This document shows positions 26,467 to 35,182 of a stretch of DNA of 64,000 nucleotides, one piece after another (within the stretch, counting starts at the first letter, position 1; every line of letters begins with the position of its first letter). Origin of the DNA: Sphingomonadales bacterium Ga0077559. Lineage in GTDB: Bacteria; Pseudomonadota; Alphaproteobacteria; Sphingomonadales; Sphingomonadaceae. The stretch is taken from the NCBI GenBank assembly GCA_001464315.1, contig LNFK01000078.1:38310-102309 (forward strand), read 5' to 3'. The notes under the pieces are model-generated. The model had not been told where the DNA came from, made no database searches, and worked only from the letters and a program-made list of their open reading frames with translations. The translations under genes were made by a program, and so were the position numbers.

Positions 26467-28614
26467 ATGAAAGCACTGCTCCCACTGATTTTAGCAACCA
26501 GCGCATTAACCTCGCCCGCATTTGCCCAGAAAGAACCCATGACCGAAAAAGCCTCCGCGCAAATCAAGCCTCCAGTCGCCGCCAAGCGTCCGCACAGCGC
26601 GACCTATCACGGCGTGACGTTGACCGATGAGTATCATTGGTTGAAGGATCAGAGCTATCCGACGATTGATGACAAGGAAATCCTCAACCATCTGAAGGCT
26701 GAGAATGCCTATTTCGAGGCGCAGATGGCCCCGCAGGCGAAGCTGACCGAAACGATCTTTCAGGAAATGAAGGGCCGTGTGAAGGAGGACGACAGCTCGG
26801 TTCCCCAGAAGGATGGCGACTATATCTATTGGTCGAAATTCGAGGAAGGCGCGCAATATCGCAAGCATTACCGTAAAGCTGTCGCTGGCGGTGAGGACCA
26901 GTTGATACTCGACGAAAATGAACTCGCCAAGAGCAAGGAATATTTCCGGCTCGGCGCGGCAGAGGTCAGCCCCGATGGCAAGCTGCTGGCTTACGCCTAT
27001 GATGACAACGGCTCTGAACGCTTCGACCTGCATTTCCGCGATCTGGCTACTGGCGCTGAGTTGAAGGATGTCATCCCCGGCACTTTGTCGAGCATCGTCT
27101 GGTCGAGCGACAGCAAGGGCGTTGTCTATGGCCTCGCGAACGAAAACTGGCGCACCGATAATGCCTGGTACCACCGGCTGGGCGATGAACTCACCAAGGC
27201 GAAACTGCTTTATAAGGAGCAGGATATCGGTTTCGGCGTCGGTGTCGGCCTGACCGCGCAGGAGGACTGGATTGTCATCGCGACTGGCGACAATGTCACG
27301 AGCGAAGTGCGGCTGGTGCCTGCAAGCGACCCGACCGCGACCCCGATCATGGTGTCCCCGCGCAAGGTCGGGCGGCAGTATAATGTCGATGTCCGCGACG
27401 GTACGCTCTTCATCCACACCAACGACGATCATGTGAACTTCCGCATCGCCACCGCCAGCCTGAAGGCTCCGGGGACATGGAAGACGCTGATCGCGGGATC
27501 GGACCGGCATTATCTGACGGGCCTCGCGTTGTTCAAGAATTTCTACGTGACCGAAGGCCGCATCGATGGTCTGGATCAGGTCGAAATCCGCGATTATGCC
27601 GATGCCAGTAAGGTGCAACCGATCAAATTCCCCGAGGCGAGCTATGATGCAGGCCTTGGCGATAATCCAGAATATGATGTTACCAAGCTGCGGCTGGGAT
27701 ACGAGTCGATGGTCACACCCGACACGGTGTTTGACTACACCCTCGCCGACGGCACACTCGAAACGCTTAAGGTTCAGGAAATCCCGAGTGGCTATGATCC
27801 GAGCCAATATGTTACCGAACGCGTGATCATCACCACCCGCGACGGCGCAAAATTACCGGTATCGGTGCTCACCAAAAAGGGTTTCAAGAAAGACGGCAGC
27901 CAGCCGCTCCATCTCTATGCCTATGGCGCATACGGTTATGCCGTACCCCCCGGGTTCAGCGCCAACCGCCTGTCGATGGTCGATCGCGGCTTTGCTTATG
28001 CCATCGCGCATATTCGAGGCGGCGATGATCTTGGCTATCAATGGTATCTCGACGGAAAGCTGACCAAGCGGACCAATACGTTCAACGATTTTGTCGATGC
28101 GGCAAAGGGCCTGATCGATCTGGGCTTCACCGCAAAGGGCAAGGTCACTGCAAGCGGCGGCAGCGCGGGCGGCGAACTGATGGCCGCGGTGGTCAACCAA
28201 GCACCCGAACTGTTCGGCGCGGTTGTCAGCCATGTCGCCTTCGTCGACGTGCTCAACACGATGCTAGACAAGGACCTGCCGCTGACGCCAGGTGAATGGC
28301 CCGAATGGGGCAACCCGATCACCGACAAGGCCGCATTCGACTATATCCGCAGCTACTCGCCATACGACAATGTCGAGGCCAAAGCCTACCCACCAATGCT
28401 GTGGACCGCCGGACTCAACGACCCGCGCGTGACCTATTGGGAGCCAGCGAAGATGGTTGCCAAGCTGCGGGACATGAAAACCGACGACAATGTGTTGTTG
28501 CTCAAGACTAATATGGGCGCAGGCCATGGCGGCAAATCCGGGCGCTTCGAACGGTTACGCGAAAATGCCGAGGAAGCAGCGTTTATCCTGTGGCAGATGG
28601 GGATGGCAAAATAG
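26467..28614 (+). CDS. ptrB: Prolyl oligopeptidase family S9A, oligopeptidase B-like, secreted
   Basis: A 715-residue serine peptidase cleaving small peptides, in oligopeptidase B after basic residues. A signal peptide (MKALLPLILATSALTSPAFAQ) implies periplasmic location, unlike E. coli PtrB. A seven-bladed propeller (about 80-420) precedes the alpha/beta-hydrolase domain: Ser in TASGGSAGGELM (~563), Asp in GLNDPRVTYWEP (~650) and His in GAGHGGKSGRFERL (~690). The frame runs upstream to 26320, but the ATG at 26467 gives the signal peptide. It is 4 bp before the thioesterase gene. Confidence 0.92.
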   Translation: MKALLPLILATSALTSPAFAQKEPMTEKASAQIKPPVAAKRPHSATYHGVTLTDEYHWLKDQSYPTIDDKEILNHLKAENAYFEAQMAPQAKLTETIFQEMKGRVKEDDSSVPQKDGDYIYWSKFEEGAQYRKHYRKAVAGGEDQLILDENELAKSKEYFRLGAAEVSPDGKLLAYAYDDNGSERFDLHFRDLATGAELKDVIPGTLSSIVWSSDSKGVVYGLANENWRTDNAWYHRLGDELTKAKLLYKEQDIGFGVGVGLTAQEDWIVIATGDNVTSEVRLVPASDPTATPIMVSPRKVGRQYNVDVRDGTLFIHTNDDHVNFRIATASLKAPGTWKTLIAGSDRHYLTGLALFKNFYVTEGRIDGLDQVEIRDYADASKVQPIKFPEASYDAGLGDNPEYDVTKLRLGYESMVTPDTVFDYTLADGTLETLKVQEIPSGYDPSQYVTERVIITTRDGAKLPVSVLTKKGFKKDGSQPLHLYAYGAYGYAVPPGFSANRLSMVDRGFAYAIAHIRGGDDLGYQWYLDGKLTKRTNTFNDFVDAAKGLIDLGFTAKGKVTASGGSAGGELMAAVVNQAPELFGAVVSHVAFVDVLNTMLDKDLPLTPGEWPEWGNPITDKAAFDYIRSYSPYDNVEAKAYPPMLWTAGLNDPRVTYWEPAKMVAKLRDMKTDDNVLLLKTNMGAGHGGKSGRFERLRENAEEAAFILWQMGMAK

Positions 28615-28618
28615 GGCA

Positions 28619-29029
28619 ATGACCCCCTTCACCCAAACCTTCACCGCTACCCCCGCCGACATCGACGAGCTTGGCCATGTCAATAACGCGGTGTGGGTGA
28701 GGTGGATTCAGGATATGGCGACGTCTCACTGGCAGGCGGTGGCGCTGCCGGAGCATATAGCTGCCTATTTTTGGGTCGTGACTCGGCACGAGATCGATTA
28801 TCGAGGGAATATCGCGGCTGGCGAGAGCGTCACGGGGCGGACGTGGATCGAGAGCGTGCCGAAGGGCGCGCAGTTTGATCGGCGGGTGGACTTTGTCGAT
28901 GGCGCGGGCAAGGTGATCGTGCGTGCCAATACGACTTGGGCGATGATCGATAAAGCGAGCGGCCGGTTGGCGCGAGTGAGGGCAGACATTGCTGCGCCGT
29001 TTATCGGGGATCAGGCGTCCAGCTCGTAA
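28619..29029 (+). CDS. Acyl-CoA thioesterase, 4HBT hotdog fold
   Basis: A 136-residue YbgC/FadM-like thioesterase. DIDELGHVNNAVWVRWIQDMA near the N-terminus carries the catalytic Asp/His-type motif, and RHEIDYRGNIAAGE is the second conserved segment. It starts 4 bp after the oligopeptidase stop and its end overlaps the converging Anbu gene by 19 bp. Confidence 0.88.
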   Translation: MTPFTQTFTATPADIDELGHVNNAVWVRWIQDMATSHWQAVALPEHIAAYFWVVTRHEIDYRGNIAAGESVTGRTWIESVPKGAQFDRRVDFVDGAGKVIVRANTTWAMIDKASGRLARVRADIAAPFIGDQASSS

Positions 29030-29760
29030 TTCGGTAGCGAGTGGAAGGCGTTGCGTAATGCCTCGCTCCAGCCTTCCGAAATGCTCTCGAAATAGGGGTC
29101 GTCTGCGGTGATTCGGCGCTCGTGGAAAGCTGCGAATTCGTCGTTGCGATACAGCATCAAATCGAGCGGCAGGCCGACAGAAAGATTGGCTTTTAACGTC
29201 GAATCGAATGACACCATCAGCAATTTGGTGATGTCGGCAAAGGACATTTGCGATTCAAAACCGCGCACCAATATCGGGCGGCCATATTTGGTTTCGCCAA
29301 TCTGGAAAAACGGCGTTTCGGGGCTGGCTTCGATGAAATTGCCTTCGGGGTAAATAAGGTAAAGCCGCGGTTCCATGCCTTTTATTTGCCCGCCCAATAT
29401 CACGCTCGCTTTAAAATTTGGCGCGTTGGGTAACGATGCTTCGTCACCCGTCAGTGCGCGTGCGACGATTGTCTCGCGCAAAGTGGCGCCAATGATGTTC
29501 GCCACCTGAAACATCGTTGGGGCGGCGAGTATCGATGGTTTGCGCTCGCCCGGTGCCTTGGTGCGCTCCTCCAGCTGGCTGATCAGCGACTGCGTGGTCG
29601 CGAGGTTTCCGGCGGTCATGATGCTGATGAAACGTTCGCCGGGGACTTCCCAATGGAACATCTTGCGGAAAGTTGAGATGTTATCGACGCCCGAGTTCGT
29701 GCGGGTGTCGGACATGAACGCCATACCCTTATCCAACAACATTCCAACGCAATATGTCAT
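29011..29760 (-). CDS. Anbu proteasome-like peptidase
   Basis: A 249-residue Ntn-hydrolase of the Anbu (ancestral beta-subunit, COG3484) family, related to proteasome beta subunits and HslV and known to form ring or helical assemblies. MTYCVGMLL places Thr2 as the N-terminal nucleophile after Met removal, with SDTRTNSGVDNISTFRKM holding the conserved Asp and Lys33-type residue. ILGGQIKGMEPRLYLIYPEGNFI matches the family core. The frame extends upstream to 30099, but only the ATG at 29760 exposes the Thr. It is last in the ATP-grasp - alpha-E - transglutaminase - Anbu operon, the typical Anbu context. Its substrate is unknown in general. Confidence 0.93.
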   Translation of the reverse strand: MTYCVGMLLDKGMAFMSDTRTNSGVDNISTFRKMFHWEVPGERFISIMTAGNLATTQSLISQLEERTKAPGERKPSILAAPTMFQVANIIGATLRETIVARALTGDEASLPNAPNFKASVILGGQIKGMEPRLYLIYPEGNFIEASPETPFFQIGETKYGRPILVRGFESQMSFADITKLLMVSFDSTLKANLSVGLPLDLMLYRNDEFAAFHERRITADDPYFESISEGWSEALRNAFHSLPNYELDA

Positions 29761-29795
29761 TCTAACCCGAAAGCCCCCGCCCCGCTTATGAATCT

Positions 29796-30596
29796 CTATT
29801 GTTCGACGCGCAAGGACACAACCATGCTTTTGTCGCGCGCGCCAAATGACATGCCCGAAACTGGTGCAGCGTCGCGATAGTCGAACCCGGTGGCAACGCG
29901 GACATATCGGCCATCGGGGCTGATACCGTTCGAGATATCGAACCCAACCCAGCCGATATGGTCGATATGCGCTTCGGCCCAGGCATGGCTGGCGGCCTGT
30001 TCGATCTGGCCGTCCATCATCAGATAACCGGAAACATAGCGCGCCGGGATACCCATTGTCCGGCAAGCGGCGATAAAGATATGCGCATGGTCCTGGCAAA
30101 CACCAGCGCCTGCGGTAATGGCATGTTCGGCGCTGCTATCAACATTGGTCGCGCCGCCGCGATATTCGACTGCCGACAATATATGCGCCGACAGTTCGTG
30201 CAGCATACCGATCTTGTCAGGCGCTTCGCGGTCGATGCCAACAAGCAATCTTTGCACCCCGCGCGCCGCATTGGTGAGGCGAGTCGGGCGGCAATAAGCC
30301 CAAAGCGGTACATGGCTTCGGTGCTTGCCCAATATGCCATGATTGTCTTCCGTCTCGACCTGCCCCTGACAGGTTATCGTGATTCCCGTCCGGCCTTCTG
30401 CAACAGAAATCAGCGTCACATGGTTGTTGTGCGGGTCGTCATGTTCGGCCTCGACCTTGCCGCCGTCGATACCCAATTGCCAATGATGGATCGTCTGCCC
30501 TGCGCCGTCCTTGGGCCGCAGCATCAGGCGCTGGAGTGCATAATGTACCGGCTTGTCGAACTGATATTCAGTGATGTGCTGGATCGACAATAACAT
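29796..30596 (-). CDS. Transglutaminase-like cysteine protein of the Anbu operon
   Basis: A 266-residue protein with an N-terminal beta domain (bacterial transglutaminase-like N, about 1-130: ITEYQFDKPVHYALQRLMLRP) and a papain-like transglutaminase core. The triad is visible as Cys in GAGVCQDHAHIFIAACR (~168), His in SHAWAEAHI (~208) and Asp in GFDISNG (~221). In this operon type it is thought to cleave or transfer amide bonds in a peptide product. It overlaps the alpha-E stop by one base. Anbu starts 35 bp downstream. Confidence 0.92.
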   Translation of the reverse strand: MLLSIQHITEYQFDKPVHYALQRLMLRPKDGAGQTIHHWQLGIDGGKVEAEHDDPHNNHVTLISVAEGRTGITITCQGQVETEDNHGILGKHRSHVPLWAYCRPTRLTNAARGVQRLLVGIDREAPDKIGMLHELSAHILSAVEYRGGATNVDSSAEHAITAGAGVCQDHAHIFIAACRTMGIPARYVSGYLMMDGQIEQAASHAWAEAHIDHIGWVGFDISNGISPDGRYVRVATGFDYRDAAPVSGMSFGARDKSMVVSLRVEQ

Positions 30597-31537
30597 TATG
30601 AATTGAACCTGTATTCCTGCTCGACCATCGCGGCTAGGTTTCGGTTTACGCGCAAGAATTCGATCAGGAATTCGTGCAAGCCATCTTCGAGGATCGACGC
30701 CGAAGTAAGCGAAGCAAAGCTGCTATAGATGCGTTCGGCCTCGGTCAGGCTCGCCGATTGCACGCCGTAGGACATCGCAAGATTACGCAGATTATCGGTG
30801 AGCTTGCCGTAGCAGAAAGCCAGGCTGCGCGGGAAGCGGCGGTCAAGGATTAAGAAATCGGCGATGCCCATTGCACTGGCGCGTCCGGGATATAACCAGC
30901 GATACGCGCTGTAAGCCGAAGTTGAGCGCAGGATCGTTTCCCACTGGATATTGTCGAGCGAGGATCCAACGAACGAGACCGACGGCAGCAGCACATAATA
31001 TTTAACGTCAAGCAGCCGCGCCATGCTGTCGGCACGCTCGATAAAATTGCCGACACGGCTGAAATTATAGCCATCGTTGCGGAGCATGGTGTTTTCGAGC
31101 GCGCCGCGCACCTGCGCCGTCTGCCGCTCGATCAGGTCGATCGTGGCGGGCAGTTCGGCCTCGCGCACCTGGCGTTTCAAACCGTCATTCACGCAAATCC
31201 AGCATTCGTTGACCGCTTCCCACAATTCGCGCGTTATCGCTGTGCGCGTGGTTCGCGCATTCTGCCGCGCGCTGTCGATCAGGTTGCGCAAATTGCCCGG
31301 GTTGCTTTTGTCGCGCAGCAAGTAATCGACAACTTGCGCGGCGTTATAATCGGCATGCGTGGCACGATACGCCGCGTCGGTGCCGAGCGCCGCAAGGATC
31401 GAACGCCATTCGTCCTGTCGCCCACTGTTGCGAGTGAGCGTAAAACGGTGGCCGGTTTCGATGAGGCGAGCGATATTCTCGGCCCGTTCGAGATAACGGA
31501 ACAGCCAGAAGATGCCGGATGCGGTTTTGCCTAGCAT
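30596..31537 (-). CDS. Alpha-E domain protein
   Basis: A 313-residue all-helical protein of the alpha-E (former DUF403) family, which accompanies circularly permuted ATP-grasp enzymes. The opening GKTASGIFWLFRYLERAENIARLIETGHRF is diagnostic. Repeated conserved Glu and Arg residues line the helices, including FIERADSMARLLDVKYY and WLYPGRASAMGIADFLI. Its start codon directly abuts the ATP-grasp stop, which suggests equal expression and a complex. Confidence 0.92.
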   Translation of the reverse strand: MLGKTASGIFWLFRYLERAENIARLIETGHRFTLTRNSGRQDEWRSILAALGTDAAYRATHADYNAAQVVDYLLRDKSNPGNLRNLIDSARQNARTTRTAITRELWEAVNECWICVNDGLKRQVREAELPATIDLIERQTAQVRGALENTMLRNDGYNFSRVGNFIERADSMARLLDVKYYVLLPSVSFVGSSLDNIQWETILRSTSAYSAYRWLYPGRASAMGIADFLILDRRFPRSLAFCYGKLTDNLRNLAMSYGVQSASLTEAERIYSSFASLTSASILEDGLHEFLIEFLRVNRNLAAMVEQEYRFNS

Positions 31538-32977
31538 CTAGTCATCCTCGATCACCCAGCTGTCTTTGGTGCCGCCGCCCTGGCTTGAGTTCACCACCAG
31601 CGAACCCTTACGCAACGCAACGCGGGTAAGGCCTCCCGGGGTGATGTCGATCTTGTCTGGAGATACCAATACAAACGGCCGCAAATCGACGTGGCGGGGT
31701 GACAGGCTGCTATTGGCAAAAATCGGAATTGTAGACAAAGCCAATGTTGGCTGCGCGATATAATTAGCGGGTTTTGCGACCAATTTGGCCCGGAATTCGG
31801 CCAATTCGCGTTTGCTGGCGGCGGGACCGATGAGCATGCCATACCCACCCGACCCGTGGACTTCCTTGACCACCAGTTCGGACAAATGGTCAAGCACGTA
31901 GGCAAGCGAGTCTTTTTCGGAACAGCGCCAGGTATCGACATTCTTCAATATCGGTTTCTCGCCGGTGTAGAATTCGACGATGTCGGGCATGTAGCTGTAA
32001 ACCGCCTTGTCGTCGGCGATGCCGGTTCCCGGCGCGTTGGCGATGGTAATTTTGCCTGCGCGATACAGATCGAAAATGCCGGGGATGCCGAGCTTGGATT
32101 CGGGCTTAAAAATCAGCGGGTCAAGATAGTCATCATCGAGGCGACGATATAGCACATCAATGGGCTGGTAACCACGCGTTGTGCGCATGGCGACGCGGCC
32201 GTCGACGATTCGAATGTCATGTCCTTCTACCAGCTCGGCGCCCATCTGGTCGGCCAAAAAGGCATGCTCGAAATAGGCGCTATTATGGATACCCGGCGTC
32301 AGCACTGCGACAACCGGATCGCCTGTACATGCAGGTGGGGCAACGCGGCTTAATGAGGCGCGCAGGTTTTTGGGATAATCGCTTACGTTGCGTACGCGAA
32401 TGTTGCTGAACAGTTCGGGGAACATGTTCATCATCGTTTCGCGGTTTTCGAGCATGTAGGACACGCCCGACGGGGTGCGCGCATTATCCTCCAACACCAC
32501 GAATTCGTCGGGGCCGGTGCGTACTAAGTCGATGCCGACGATATGCGTGTACACGCCGCCTGGCGGGGTAAAACCGATCATCTGGGATACAAAAGCGTCA
32601 TTTTTCTCGAGCAGTTCGACTGGAAACCGGCCGGCGCGAACGATTTCCTGACGGTGATATATATCCTGAAGAAAGGCGTTGATCGCACGCACGCGCTGTT
32701 CGATGCCGCGCGAGACCTTGGACCATTGCCGCGCGGTGACGATGCGCGGGATGATATCGAAGGGGATCAACCGTTCCTCGGCGTCATCATCGCCATAGAC
32801 AGCAAAGGTTATGCCCGTGCGGCGGAAAAACTCTTCGGCATCGCGCGCTTTTTGTTTGAGATGCGTAGTATCCTGATCAGCGAACCATTTATGATAGGCT
32901 GCATAAGCCGCGCGCGGCGTCCCGTCTTCGTTCAGCATTTCATCGAAACAGGGCGGTTTTGTTGCCATTGCATCCAT
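31538..32977 (-). CDS. Circularly permuted type 2 ATP-grasp protein
   Basis: A 479-residue ATP-dependent carboxylate-amine ligase-like enzyme. FDEMLNEDGTPRAAY opens the family, followed by RIVTARQWSKVSRGIEQRVRAINAFLQDIYH (~80-110), ARTPSGVSYMLENR, RRLDDDYLDPL and the late ATP-binding KEVHGSGGYGMLIGP. Such enzymes are predicted to build peptide-like amides with alpha-E and transglutaminase partners. The frame runs to 33079, but the ATG at 32977 (MDAMATK) or 32968 fits the family. Neither has a clear Shine-Dalgarno. A palindrome lies directly against the 32977 start. Confidence 0.9.
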   Translation of the reverse strand: MDAMATKPPCFDEMLNEDGTPRAAYAAYHKWFADQDTTHLKQKARDAEEFFRRTGITFAVYGDDDAEERLIPFDIIPRIVTARQWSKVSRGIEQRVRAINAFLQDIYHRQEIVRAGRFPVELLEKNDAFVSQMIGFTPPGGVYTHIVGIDLVRTGPDEFVVLEDNARTPSGVSYMLENRETMMNMFPELFSNIRVRNVSDYPKNLRASLSRVAPPACTGDPVVAVLTPGIHNSAYFEHAFLADQMGAELVEGHDIRIVDGRVAMRTTRGYQPIDVLYRRLDDDYLDPLIFKPESKLGIPGIFDLYRAGKITIANAPGTGIADDKAVYSYMPDIVEFYTGEKPILKNVDTWRCSEKDSLAYVLDHLSELVVKEVHGSGGYGMLIGPAASKRELAEFRAKLVAKPANYIAQPTLALSTIPIFANSSLSPRHVDLRPFVLVSPDKIDITPGGLTRVALRKGSLVVNSSQGGGTKDSWVIEDD

Positions 32978-32980
32978 GTC

Positions 32981-32997
32981 TGCACAAAAAAAGTGCA
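32981..32997. promoter_or_regulatory. NtrC-like palindrome, site 1
   Basis: TGCAC-AAAAAAA-GTGCA, 17 bp, matches the TGCAC-N7-GTGCA form of NtrC boxes. It is 3 bp upstream of the 32977 start codon, close enough to affect initiation rather than act as a distant enhancer. Confidence 0.5.
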
Positions 32998-33018
32998 GAG
33001 AACAAGCGACTTCGCACC

Positions 33019-33035
33019 TGCACAATTTTTGTGCA
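33019..33035. promoter_or_regulatory. NtrC-like palindrome, site 2
   Basis: TGCAC-AATTTTT-GTGCA, 17 bp, same outer half-sites as site 1, centres 38 bp apart. It lies between the DUF1674 stop and the ATP-grasp gene. Confidence 0.5.
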
Positions 33036-33045
33036 TGAAACGGCG

Positions 33046-33210
33046 TTAAAAGTCGATGGCGACGCCCTTTAACTCCCAATCGCCATAGCGGACAGGATCA
33101 AGGCGGTCGGGGTCGGGTTCCGGTTCCCGGCCAACGTCCTTCGGCTGCGGCACCGGCGGGCTTTTCGACAGATATTCCGGCGCTTTGACGTGAGGGGGGC
33201 GTGTTCCCAT
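33046..33210 (-). CDS. DUF1674 protein, succinate dehydrogenase assembly factor 4-like
   Basis: A short gene of 54 residues. The translation starts MGTRPPHVKAPEYLSKSP and ends DPVRYGDWELKGVAIDF, the C-terminal signature (PxRYGDWExKGxxxDF) of DUF1674/SdhAF4, which helps insert or protect the FAD-bound SdhA subunit. The middle is Pro/Glu/Asp-rich and probably disordered. It is read divergently from rsmB, as in relatives, and precedes the Anbu operon on the same strand by about 70 bp. Confidence 0.88.
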   Translation of the reverse strand: MGTRPPHVKAPEYLSKSPPVPQPKDVGREPEPDPDRLDPVRYGDWELKGVAIDF

Positions 33211-33310
33211 GCGTATTCCTTTTTGCTATGACTAAGATTGGCAGCTGGATGGGCTTTTGCAAGTCCATATCTGCGTTGTGCTAATTCACCTGTCCGCCTA
33301 ATGCGCGCAT

Positions 33311-34579
33311 ATGAACGATGAAATTTCCGGCCTTCCGACGCGGCGCGCTGCATTGCGTCTGCTCGATACCGTAATGCGGATGGGCACGCCGATGGATCAG
33401 GCGACAGCGAACGCCACCAAAGGCCTGTCGCCGCCCGACCGCGCGCTGGCGATCGCGATTGCGCAGGAAACTTTGCGCTGGACGGTCGATCTCGACTTGT
33501 TGATCGACAGCCAGACCAAACAGCCATTACCTGATGATGCCAAAGCGCGGGCCGTACTTCGGCTGGCGCTGGCCCAGATATTGCGGCTCGGAACTCCTGC
33601 GCATGCCGCGATTGCGACCGCGCTGCCGCTGGTGGATGGCGGGCCGAGGCGGCTGGTGCATGGCGTGCTGGGTTCGCTACTCCGCGCTGAAGCGAGACTG
33701 CCAGAGACACCCTCGCTACCCGAGGCGGTCATGATGCGTTGGCACCCGGCATGGGGCGACGACATGATCGCCGGCGCGCAGGCCGCGCTGGCCGAACCGC
33801 CGCCGCTTGATCTGGCGCTGCGCGATCCGGCGTTGACCGCTGAATGGGCGGCTAGGCTAGGCGGTGTTAGTTTGATGCCCGGGCATATCCGCTTGCCGCG
33901 CGGTACGGCGGTTGATGAACTCGAAGGCTATGACGAGGGCGCGTGGTGGGTGCAGGATCTCGCCGCCAGCCTGCCCGCTCGGCTATTAGGCGACGGAAAA
34001 GGCAAGCGAGCGCTTGACCTGTGCGCCGCGCCGGGCGGCAAGACAATGCAGCTTTCAGCTGCCGGGTTCGCGGTCACCGCGCTCGACAACAGCGCGCGGC
34101 GAATGGACCGGCTCGCGTCCAATCTTCAGCGCACGCAGTTAAGTGCCGACCGCGTCAACGCTGATGTCATGGAATGGCAACCCAAGCAGCAATATGATGC
34201 CATCCTGCTCGACGCACCGTGCAGCGCAACGGGCACGATGCGCCGCCATCCCGACGTGTTGCAGCGGATCGACATCAAGGCGATCAACAATCTGGCGGCA
34301 ATCCAGAGCGCGATGCTTGACCGCGCTGCCGAGTGGGTGGCGCCGGGAGGAACGCTGGTGTTCGCCACATGCTCGCTGGAGCGCGTTGAAGGCGAAGCGC
34401 AGGCGGAGACGTTTCTAACAAAGCACCTTGATTATAAGACGAAAGCCGCGACCGCAGATGAGTTGCCTGTTGGCGTAACAGCCAATGCACAGGGCCATGT
34501 CCGCACGATGCCGCCGATGCTCGCCGAGCAAGGCGGGCTCGATGGATTTTTCGTGGCGAGGTTCGTACGGGCTGGTTAG
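33311..34579 (+). CDS. rsmB: RsmB-like 16S rRNA (cytosine-5) methyltransferase
   Basis: A 422-residue RNA m5C methyltransferase. An N-terminal NusB-like RNA-binding domain (about 5-135) precedes the Rossmann methyltransferase. The SAM site is ALDLCAAPGGKT (~236), and the two catalytic cysteines are in LDAPCSATGTMRRHPD (~303) and FATCSLERVEGE (~355). C967 of 16S rRNA is the expected target by homology to RsmB/Sun. ATG at 33311. It leads the rsmB - GNAT - rpe - heparinase-like - purH series. Confidence 0.92.
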   Translation: MNDEISGLPTRRAALRLLDTVMRMGTPMDQATANATKGLSPPDRALAIAIAQETLRWTVDLDLLIDSQTKQPLPDDAKARAVLRLALAQILRLGTPAHAAIATALPLVDGGPRRLVHGVLGSLLRAEARLPETPSLPEAVMMRWHPAWGDDMIAGAQAALAEPPPLDLALRDPALTAEWAARLGGVSLMPGHIRLPRGTAVDELEGYDEGAWWVQDLAASLPARLLGDGKGKRALDLCAAPGGKTMQLSAAGFAVTALDNSARRMDRLASNLQRTQLSADRVNADVMEWQPKQQYDAILLDAPCSATGTMRRHPDVLQRIDIKAINNLAAIQSAMLDRAAEWVAPGGTLVFATCSLERVEGEAQAETFLTKHLDYKTKAATADELPVGVTANAQGHVRTMPPMLAEQGGLDGFFVARFVRAG

Positions 34580-34588
34580 ATTGAGCCG

Positions 34589-35107
34589 ATGATTGCGCCC
34601 ACACTCGCCACTGACCGGCTGTCTATCGAGCCAATGGCGCTCGCTCATTGGGAAGAATATGCCGCGGCCTGGGCCGACCCGCGCATGACCGAATTTATCG
34701 GCGGAGAGCCGCGCATCCGCAATATCAGCTGGGGCAAGATGCTTCAGGGGATCGGTTTATGGTCATTGTTCGGCTATGGATATTGGTCCTTTGTCGAGCG
34801 CGAAAGCGGCAAGTTCGTCGGTAATGGCGGGTTGGCTCAGTTCGAGCGCGGGATTCCCGAACTTGAAGGCTATCCCGAAGCCGGTTGGGCATTCGCGCCC
34901 GACGCATGGGGCAAGGGCTATGCGACCGAAGCCTTGGCCGCGATCCTGGGATGGGCCGACGCCGCGAAGCTAGGCGAAATCCGTTGCATCATCGACCCAG
35001 GCAACGCCGCTTCGCACAATGTCGCAACCAAATTGGGGTTCGAGAAATTCTCGGAATCGCATGATGTGATGGGTGAATTGTTCATTTACCGGCGGGCCCC
35101 GGTTTAG
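34589..35107 (+). CDS. GNAT family N-acetyltransferase (RimJ/RimL type)
   Basis: A 172-residue acetyltransferase. TDRLSIEPMALAHWEEYAAAW is the family start. GYWSFVERESGKFVGNGGL and EAGWAFAPDAWGKGYATEAL (acetyl-CoA loop, ~100-120) are followed by NAASHNVATKLGFEKF (~145). Such enzymes acetylate protein N-termini or small amines; the substrate is unknown. It starts 9 bp after rsmB. Confidence 0.9.
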   Translation: MIAPTLATDRLSIEPMALAHWEEYAAAWADPRMTEFIGGEPRIRNISWGKMLQGIGLWSLFGYGYWSFVERESGKFVGNGGLAQFERGIPELEGYPEAGWAFAPDAWGKGYATEALAAILGWADAAKLGEIRCIIDPGNAASHNVATKLGFEKFSESHDVMGELFIYRRAPV

Positions 35108-35182
35108 TAATTGGTCCGATAAGCTGTGTATAACGCCGACCCTTGCCTTGCGGCAGCGAAAATGCACGGCTAAGCGCGTTAT

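Noticed and set aside
26506..27807. 433-codon open frame on the minus strand inside the oligopeptidase gene
   Set aside because: It is fully antisense to a well-conserved peptidase, has no recognisable domain and arises from the GC-rich codon pattern.
29761..30099. Upstream extension of the Anbu frame
   Set aside because: It would overlap the transglutaminase gene and bury the N-terminal Thr nucleophile that the family needs.
32938..33045. Sigma-54 promoter between the NtrC-like sites and the ATP-grasp gene
   Set aside because: The closest match has GG-N9-GC rather than GG-N10-GC, so I do not call it.
33069..33710. 213-codon minus-strand frame over the DUF1674/rsmB region
   Set aside because: It overlaps rsmB antisense and the true DUF1674 frame; the translation is Ala/Arg/Ser-rich without motifs.
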